NCBI GenBank assembly: GCA_003567075.1
Contig: PXAU01000176.1
Location: 1-9,266 of the forward strand
Length of the DNA: 9,266 nt
Reading direction: 5' to 3'
Source of the DNA: Trueperaceae bacterium
Lineage (GTDB): Bacteria; Deinococcota; Deinococci; Deinococcales; Trueperaceae
The translations under genes were made by a program, and so were the position numbers. Shown one piece after another: positions 5,230-9,266 of the stretch; position 1 is the first letter of the stretch; the number at the start of each line of letters is the position of its first letter. Below the pieces are notes generated by a model. The model was not told where the DNA came from. It worked only from the letters and a program-made list of their open reading frames with translations, and did no database searches.

Positions 5230-6930
5230 TCACTCGCCTGCTGGCGCTCGTTCGCCTGCTGGCGCTCGTTCGCCGCCCGGCGGCCCCACGTGGAGGGCCA
5301 CCACCACCGGGTCGTGGTCCGACGACCGGTACGGATCGGGCCGGTAGCCAGGTGGTGCCCGTGGACCCGAGCCGGCGCCCGCCAGCGGCGGTTCGTCGGC
5401 GTTGATGGCCCAGTAGTCGACGCCGCCGACGCGCGGCGCCAGCGCCGGGCTGGCGAGGGCGTGATCCAGCGCCGCCGAGCGCCCGAAGAACACGTGGCTG
5501 ACGGCCTCCTCTGGCGGCACCAGGTCGGTGAGGACGCGCCACGCTGGCGTAGTGGACTCGAACACCGTCAACGGCGGCTCGAAGCGGTGGGCGTTGAGGT
5601 CGCCCAGGATCAGCGTCAGGCCGCCGGGCTGCGCTTGGGACAGCCGTTCACCGAAGGCCAGCAGCGAGCGCGCCTGGGCGGTGCGGCGCTCGTTCCAACA
5701 GCCGAAGCCAAGGTCGACGTCACCGCTCGGCGGGCAGCGCGCCTTCGAGCGCAGATGCACCGCGATCAGCGTCAGCCGTTCGCCGCTGGCGCGGTGCCGC
5801 AGCGTCAGCGCTTGCGGAGGGCGCTCGTGCACGGTCGCGGTGTCGGCCTCGAGCGCCACCACCTCCACCACGGCGGGGTCGATCAGGAACCCCTGGCGCA
5901 CCGCGTCGCCGGGCCTCCCGGCGCTGGCGCTCGCCTCCGGCACGGCGAGATACGAGCGTGCCGGCGCAGTTGCCGCTTCGAGGTGGGCGTCGAGCGCCGT
6001 GGCCGCCGCCGCTTCGAGGTGGGCGTCGAGCGCTGCCGACAAGGCCCGGAGGGCGCGGTCGTCCGGGTCGCGCTCGACCTCCATGACGGCGATGACGTCG
6101 GCGTCCAGGGCGGCCAGCGCGACGACCAGCTTCGCGGTCTGGCGCTCCAGCGCCGCCGGGTGGTCGGCGCCGCGCGCGCCCAGCGTCAGGAAGTAGTTTT
6201 CCAGGTTGAAGGCCGCCACGCGCAGGTCGCCCAGCAGGGGCGCGGGCGCCGCGGGTCGCGGGTTGCGTACCTCGAAGGCGGGCGTGCCGAGCGGCTCCAG
6301 CACGTAGCCGCCGGCCGGGCTGCGCCACACCCGCCCAGCGAGCCGGACCACCGCGTCGCCGACGCGCACCTGGCCCACCTCGAGCCCCCACGGCAGCGGC
6401 CATACCTCGCCACCGCTCGGCCGCTGGCGTGCCCCCAGGCGGATGACGTGCAGGCTGGGCTCGTCCACCTCCAGGCCGGTGTTCTCGCCGTACAGGCGCG
6501 CGTCGGCCAGCAGCAGCTCAGCGAAGCGTCCGAGGTCGTACGTCTCGGTGATCGTGAGGTCGTGCGTGAAGCACACCCCCACCCCGCGCAGGCGCCGCCA
6601 CGTCTCCGTCGACTCGACCGGTAGCGTGACGGGCGTGGCCTCGGCTGGCGCCCAGGGCCCGCACGCGGTCGGGGCGCTGTGCACTGGGTCGGATGACCCC
6701 GGCGACGGCGCCCACAGCGACCACACGGTGAGCGCCGCGGCGATGCCCAGCAGGCCGACGCCCAGACGCCGTTGGTTGCGCCCATGCGCCTGCCAGGCCA
6801 GGCTGCGCCCTGTCGCCTCGGCCGCCGGGCGGTGACGCGGTGCCTGCGCGCGTGCCGAGCGGTGACCCGGCGCCGGGCCGCCCGCCGAGCGGCCGTCGCC
6901 GTCCAGCCTCCGCCGTTCGTGACTCGGCAC
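5230..6930 (-). CDS. ExeM/NucH-like extracellular endonuclease (EEP fold)
   Basis: Probable metal-dependent DNase/RNase of the endonuclease-exonuclease-phosphatase fold, 566 residues. Order: a basic His/Arg-rich N-terminus (1-55), a hydrophobic segment LGVGLLGIAAALTVWSLW (56-73) that could be a signal peptide or anchor, an OB-fold-like YhcR-type domain (about 98-215), and the EEP domain (about 234-548). Active-site motifs are AFNLENYF (N242), VMEVE (E284), VHLRSK (H392), GCWNERRTAQA (410-420), GDLNAH (D444, N446), LDHALASP (D489, H490), INADEP and SSDHDPV (D538, H539). These match ExeM/NucH nucleases, which supply nucleotides or phosphate from outside DNA or remodel biofilm DNA. The GTG at 6930 is the only ATG, GTG or TTG in frame before the hydrophobic segment, and TAGCGT lies 6 nt upstream. 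The extracytoplasmic location is inferred. Two in-frame DNA repeats are listed separately. Confidence 0.88.
   Translation of the reverse strand: MPSHERRRLDGDGRSAGGPAPGHRSARAQAPRHRPAAEATGRSLAWQAHGRNQRRLGVGLLGIAAALTVWSLWAPSPGSSDPVHSAPTACGPWAPAEATPVTLPVESTETWRRLRGVGVCFTHDLTITETYDLGRFAELLLADARLYGENTGLEVDEPSLHVIRLGARQRPSGGEVWPLPWGLEVGQVRVGDAVVRLAGRVWRSPAGGYVLEPLGTPAFEVRNPRPAAPAPLLGDLRVAAFNLENYFLTLGARGADHPAALERQTAKLVVALAALDADVIAVMEVERDPDDRALRALSAALDAHLEAAAATALDAHLEAATAPARSYLAVPEASASAGRPGDAVRQGFLIDPAVVEVVALEADTATVHERPPQALTLRHRASGERLTLIAVHLRSKARCPPSGDVDLGFGCWNERRTAQARSLLAFGERLSQAQPGGLTLILGDLNAHRFEPPLTVFESTTPAWRVLTDLVPPEEAVSHVFFGRSAALDHALASPALAPRVGGVDYWAINADEPPLAGAGSGPRAPPGYRPDPYRSSDHDPVVVALHVGPPGGERAPAGERAPAGE
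5235..5270. repeat. 18-bp tandem repeat at the nuclease C-terminus
   Basis: Two exact 18-bp copies (CGCCTGCTGGCGCTCGTT on the plus strand, 5235-5252 and 5253-5270), followed by four matching bases. On the minus strand they encode the final GERAPA repeat just before the stop. The unit is in frame, so gain or loss of copies would only change tail length. Confidence 0.9.
5972..6033. repeat. 36-bp-period duplication inside the nuclease gene
   Basis: A 26-bp sequence is repeated exactly at 5972-5997 and 6008-6033, a 36-bp period. It encodes ALDAHLEAAAAT followed by ALDAHLEAATAP (residues about 300-323), an extra helix-like insertion in the EEP domain just after the metal-binding E284 region. Near-identity at the DNA level suggests a recent duplication. 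Confidence 0.9.
6824..6870. repeat. 30-bp-period imperfect repeat at the nuclease N-terminus
   Basis: 6824-6840 and 6854-6870 match at 15 of 17 positions, a 30-bp (10-codon) period. The encoded segments are GHRSA and RHRPA in the basic N-terminal region. It may be an old duplication or biased composition. Confidence 0.5.
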
Positions 6931-6936
6931 GCGACC

Positions 6937-6942
6937 ACGCTA
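6937..6942 (-). promoter_or_regulatory. -10 box TAGCGT of a probable leaderless nuclease promoter
   Basis: On the minus strand TAGCGT is followed by GGTCGC and then the GTG at 6930, a 6-nt gap. This is nearly the same 15 bases as at the gene starting at 265. No Shine-Dalgarno site is present. Confidence 0.45.
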
Positions 6943-6947
6943 TCAGT

Positions 6948-6959
6948 CGCCGGCCGGCG
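6948..6959. promoter_or_regulatory. 12-bp palindrome between divergent starts
   Basis: CGCCGGCCGGCG is a perfect palindrome just upstream of the nuclease -10 box and 48 bp before the aminotransferase start. It is placed like an operator but is pure G/C, so chance is a real alternative in this GC-rich DNA. Confidence 0.25.
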
Positions 6960-6994
6960 CGCGGCGCCGGCGTGCGGCCAGGGCCCGGGGCGGC

Positions 6995-7000
6995 TACACT
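6995..7000 (+). promoter_or_regulatory. -10 box TACACT of a probable leaderless aminotransferase promoter
   Basis: TACACT fits TANNNT and is separated by 7 nt (CGCTGCC) from the ATG at 7008. There is no Shine-Dalgarno site between them. The spacing is the same as at galE. Confidence 0.5.
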
Positions 7001-7007
7001 CGCTGCC

Positions 7008-8213
7008 ATGGACGCCTCGGTGCTGACGCAGGCTGCTCGCTTCACTTCGCGGCGGGTGCAGGCGATGCCGGGCAGCATGTTCGCCGCCATGGACACGGCG
7101 AAGGACCGCGCGCGGCTGGCCGGGCTCGACGTGATCGACCTGTCGATCGGCGCGTCGGACCTGCGGCCGCCGGAGGCCGCGCTGGCGGCACTGCGCGACG
7201 CGCTGTACGACCCCGCCACCCACGGCTACTGCCTCCACAGCGGCACCCGACCGCTCCGCACCGCGGTCGCTGCCTGGTATGAAGCGCGCTTCGGTGTCGC
7301 GGTCGACGCCGAACGACAGGTGCTGCCGCTCATCGGCGCGCAGGAGGGCTTCGCCAACCTGCTCGTCGCCTGCGCCGACCCCGGCGACGCGGTGCTCCTG
7401 CCCGACCCGGCCTACCCCTCCTACTTCGGCGCGGTCGCCGCCGCCGGGCTCGAGACCGTACCGCTGCCGCTCCTCGCCGAACGCGGCTTCCTCCCCGATC
7501 TGGACGCCGTCGACGCGACCAGCCTGGCGCGCGCCCGAGCGTTGGTGCTGTGCTACCCCAACAACCCCACCGCCGGGATCGCCACGCCGGCCTTCTTCGA
7601 CCAGGCGCTGGCCTTCGCGGAGCGCCACGACCTGCTGCTCATCCACGACTTCCCCTACGTCGACCTGGTCGACGACCCGGCCGACGCGCCCTCGGTGCTG
7701 GCCAGGCCTGGCGGTCTGGAGCGGGCGGTCGAGCTCTACTCGGCCTCCAAGAGCTTCCACATGGGCGGCTTCCGCTTGGGGTGGGCGATCGGTCAGGCCG
7801 AGGCCATCGCGGCCCTGACCCGGCTGAAGGGCGCGATCGACTTCAACCAGTACCTCGGCATCCAACGCGCCGTGGTCGCGGCGCTGCGCGAGCCGCTGGC
7901 AGCGCGCAGGGCCGATGCGGCCACCTTCAGCGAACGCCGCAGCGCGCTGCTCGCGGCGTTGGCCGCGATCGGCTGGCACGCGCCCGTGCCGCGCGCCAGC
8001 ATGTACGTCTGGGCGCCGTTGCCGGCGGGCGAGCGCGACTCCTCGCTGTTCTGCCAGGCGCTGGCGGGCGCGACCGGCGTGGCGCTGGCACCGGGCCGGG
8101 GCTTCGGTCCGTCGGGCGAGGGCTACGTCCGCTTCGCGCTCGTCAGGGAGCCCGAGGTGCTCCGGGAGGCGGTGGCCCGGATCGGCGCCTTCCTTGACGC
8201 AGGCCCGCGCTGA
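7008..8213 (+). CDS. Class I/II PLP-dependent aminotransferase (DapL/AlaC-like)
   Basis: Cytoplasmic PLP aminotransferase of fold type I, 401 residues, a usual length for the AspC superfamily. The core is complete: LSIGASD (45-51, where the family has IG.PD), HGYCLHSGTRPLRTAVAAWY (72-91), GAQEGF (110-115, phosphate side), DPAYPSY (133-139), CYPNNPTAG (182-190, with N186), HDFPYVDLV (213-221, with D214 and Y217), the Schiff-base lysine K248 in SASKSFHMGGFRLGW with R256, and YVRFALV (373-379), where R375 should hold the substrate carboxylate. The overall pattern recalls the LL-diaminopimelate/alanine aminotransferase branch. Members of Deinococcota are known for making lysine by the aminoadipate route, so a DapL role is not secure. 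The ATG follows TACACT by 7 nt. It is divergent from the nuclease (77 bp apart), and its end overlaps the protease gene antisense. Substrate is not predictable from this sequence alone. Confidence 0.9.
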   Translation: MDASVLTQAARFTSRRVQAMPGSMFAAMDTAKDRARLAGLDVIDLSIGASDLRPPEAALAALRDALYDPATHGYCLHSGTRPLRTAVAAWYEARFGVAVDAERQVLPLIGAQEGFANLLVACADPGDAVLLPDPAYPSYFGAVAAAGLETVPLPLLAERGFLPDLDAVDATSLARARALVLCYPNNPTAGIATPAFFDQALAFAERHDLLLIHDFPYVDLVDDPADAPSVLARPGGLERAVELYSASKSFHMGGFRLGWAIGQAEAIAALTRLKGAIDFNQYLGIQRAVVAALREPLAARRADAATFSERRSALLAALAAIGWHAPVPRASMYVWAPLPAGERDSSLFCQALAGATGVALAPGRGFGPSGEGYVRFALVREPEVLREAVARIGAFLDAGPR

Positions 8214-8709
8214 AGCCGTGCAGGTTCACCCCCACGTGCGCGATCAGCGCCGGCCACAGGCTGCCGCTGGCGAGCGTGAGCGCACCGAACACGAGACCCG
8301 CCAGCCCGGTGTAGGCCGTGTAGGCCCAGCCGGCACGGCCGGCCGGGTGCAGCAGCATGAACAGCAGCGCCTGCACCCACAGGCCGGCCGTGGGGAGCAG
8401 CCAACCGCGGAAGAACAGCTCTTCGCTCACGCCCGAGACGAGCGCCGCCGCGAGCGCGCCGCCGGGCGGCAGCCGCAGGTCGCGCACGAGCCGCTCCAGC
8501 CGGCGCGTGGCGTGGCGGAAGGAGGGAACGCTGCGCTCGAGCAGCCAGGCACCCGCCAGGAGCGCGGCGCCGGTCGCCACGCCGGCGGCGATCAGGCCTG
8601 GCCAGGTCAGCCGCGGCTCGCTCGGCGCCGGGGGCCACACGAGCCAGCCGATCGCGCTCAGGCCCAGCAGCGTGAGGCTCGGCAGCAGCAGCACGAGACG
8701 GCGGTCCAT
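8143..8709 (-). CDS. CPBP-family intramembrane metalloprotease (CAAX protease-like)
   Basis: The 188-residue membrane protein carries the three conserved CPBP (Abi/RCE1-like) motifs: EExxxR as E96-E97-x3-R101 in SEELFFRGW, FxxxH as F117-x3-H121, and HxxxN as H158-x3-N162 in AHVGVN. The residues form the metal-binding site of RCE1-like proteases inside the membrane. Hydrophobic segments lie near 4-26, 36-56, 83-108, 109-121, 129-147 and 150-164. Such proteins process prenylated or other membrane peptides, or act in bacteriocin self-immunity; the substrate here is unknown. The ATG at 8709 directly follows the stop of the tRNA nucleotidyltransferase gene (TGAATG), and AGGAAGGG within that gene gives a 5-nt spacing. 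The last 17 or so residues (GRRRSGPPPPGAPRAP-like tail) lie antisense to the end of the aminotransferase gene. Confidence 0.9.
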   Translation of the reverse strand: MDRRLVLLLPSLTLLGLSAIGWLVWPPAPSEPRLTWPGLIAAGVATGAALLAGAWLLERSVPSFRHATRRLERLVRDLRLPPGGALAAALVSGVSEELFFRGWLLPTAGLWVQALLFMLLHPAGRAGWAYTAYTGLAGLVFGALTLASGSLWPALIAHVGVNLHGFSAGLRQGRRRSGPPPPGAPRAP

Positions 8710-9266
8710 TCAGGCCCTTCCTGGATCGTCGCTGCAGGCGTCGGTGGCGCAGGTGTCGGTGTCGTCGCCACCGTCGCCGTCGGTACGTTCACCACCACCA
8801 CCATCACCACCACCACCACCACCACCGTCGTCGTGGGTCCCTGCACCGCGGAGCGGTCGTTCGTCGACGGGCCATCCTTGCGCCGCGGCCATGTGCCGCA
8901 GGTAGGCCTCGGCTTCGGCCAGGTCGCGCACCTCGCCCACGGCGCGGGCCTCCTCGAGCGCGCGCAGCGCCGCCCCCACGGCCGGCCCCGGGGCCAGCCC
9001 CAGCATGCGCATGACCCCGCGGCCGTCGACGAGCGGTGCCGCCGGGGCCGGTTCGGCCTCGAGCCGGCGGATCACCTGGGCCAGGGCCAGGCGGTAGCGA
9101 CGCCGGCCTGCCTCGGACGCAAGGGGACCGCGCGCGGCCTCGCGGTCGGCCACCATCAACCGCAAGAGGTCGGGCAGCAGCGGCCGGAGCCGGTGCACGA
9201 AGCGCCTGGCGGCCTTCTCGCCCTGCGGCAAGGGGCGCATGTGCGCGCCCACCAGGGCCGCGGCGC
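8710..9266 (-). CDS. CCA-adding tRNA nucleotidyltransferase, C-terminal part (cut by window edge)
   Basis: The frame is open to the window end, so about 184 C-terminal residues are visible. ALVGAHMRPL at the edge resembles the end of the HD domain in long CCA-adding enzymes (usually LV..HMRPL). The helical RRFVHRLRP...LLRLMVADREAARG and the C-terminal hallmark GRGVMRMLGLAPGPAVGAAL, then RALEEARAVGEVRDLAEAEAYL, match the tRNA-binding tail domain of the family. The enzyme adds or repairs the 3' CCA of tRNA; the catalytic head lies outside the window. After the last helix there is an unusual 45-residue tail, rich in Gly and Asp (seven Gly, Asp, four Gly, then an acidic run) with two cysteines near the end. 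The stop is immediately before the CPBP protease start. A poly(A) polymerase of the same family is less likely. Confidence 0.85.
   Translation of the reverse strand, partial: AAALVGAHMRPLPQGEKAARRFVHRLRPLLPDLLRLMVADREAARGPLASEAGRRRYRLALAQVIRRLEAEPAPAAPLVDGRGVMRMLGLAPGPAVGAALRALEEARAVGEVRDLAEAEAYLRHMAAAQGWPVDERPLRGAGTHDDGGGGGGGDGGGGERTDGDGGDDTDTCATDACSDDPGRA
8715..8722 (-). promoter_or_regulatory. Shine-Dalgarno site of the CPBP protease gene
   Basis: AGGAAGGG lies inside the last codons of the upstream gene and 5 nt before the ATG at 8709. With the stop and start directly abutting, it points to translation from a shared mRNA. Confidence 0.65.
8791..8826. repeat. ACC trinucleotide repeat (GGT on the coding strand)
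   Basis: Four ACC units, one ATC, then seven ACC units. Read on the minus strand these are GGT codons for seven Gly, one Asp (GAT) and four Gly in the tail of the tRNA nucleotidyltransferase. Every Gly in the run uses GGT, whereas Gly elsewhere in the gene is mainly GGC or GGG, which points to replication slippage. Confidence 0.95.

Noticed and set aside
6186..7979. 597-residue minus-strand frame
   Set aside because: It overlaps the well-supported aminotransferase antisense and the nuclease in another frame; no domain is visible in it.
8123..8638. 171-residue minus-strand frame over the CPBP gene
   Set aside because: It is a different frame of the CPBP gene, without motifs, and is Arg/Ala-rich.

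Overview
The window is GC-rich bacterial DNA, densely coded on both strands, with ten protein genes. Two are cut by the window edges. I see no rRNA, tRNA, CRISPR array, insertion sequence or phage gene. The most telling regulatory trait is a TANNNT -10 box placed 6-8 nt before the start codon of at least five genes, with no ribosome binding site. That layout means leaderless mRNA, which is common in Deinococcus and relatives and in some actinobacteria. Together with the gene content (ExeM/NucH-type nuclease, long TspO homologue, a small secreted beta-rich protein) it suggests a Deinococcota relative, possibly Trueperales-like. That placement is inference and was not tested by any search.

Layout: (1) 1-265, minus: N-terminus of an unrecognised protein. 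(2) 346-1308, minus: ilvE, branched-chain amino acid aminotransferase. (3) 1423-2403, plus: galE, UDP-glucose 4-epimerase, divergent from ilvE. (4) 2404-2656: non-coding, with a terminator-like hairpin, a short direct repeat and two further hairpins. (5) 2657-3307, plus: small secreted protein of unknown function. (6) 3447-5190, plus: a tight three-gene operon of ribH (lumazine synthase), a long TspO/MBR-like membrane protein and a small four-cysteine zinc-finger protein. Successive genes overlap by 4 nt (ATGA, then GTGA). (7) 5230-6930, minus: ExeM/NucH-like endonuclease, membrane-anchored or secreted, with in-frame DNA repeats. (8) 7008-8213, plus: class I/II PLP aminotransferase, divergent from the nuclease. 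(9) 8143-8709, minus: CPBP-family intramembrane protease, whose 3' end overlaps the aminotransferase tail-to-tail by 71 bp. (10) 8710 to the window end, minus: C-terminal part of a CCA-adding tRNA nucleotidyltransferase, directly upstream of the protease gene and ending in a Gly/Asp-rich tail encoded by a GGT repeat.

Most genes are core metabolism (isoleucine/leucine/valine, UDP-galactose, riboflavin, tRNA 3' end). The less ordinary parts are the mix of leaderless and Shine-Dalgarno starts, a perfect 18-bp palindrome covering the ribH start codon, the ribH-tspO-zinc finger operon, and several repeat expansions inside coding sequence. I did not find convincing evidence of a wholly new defence or mobile system.
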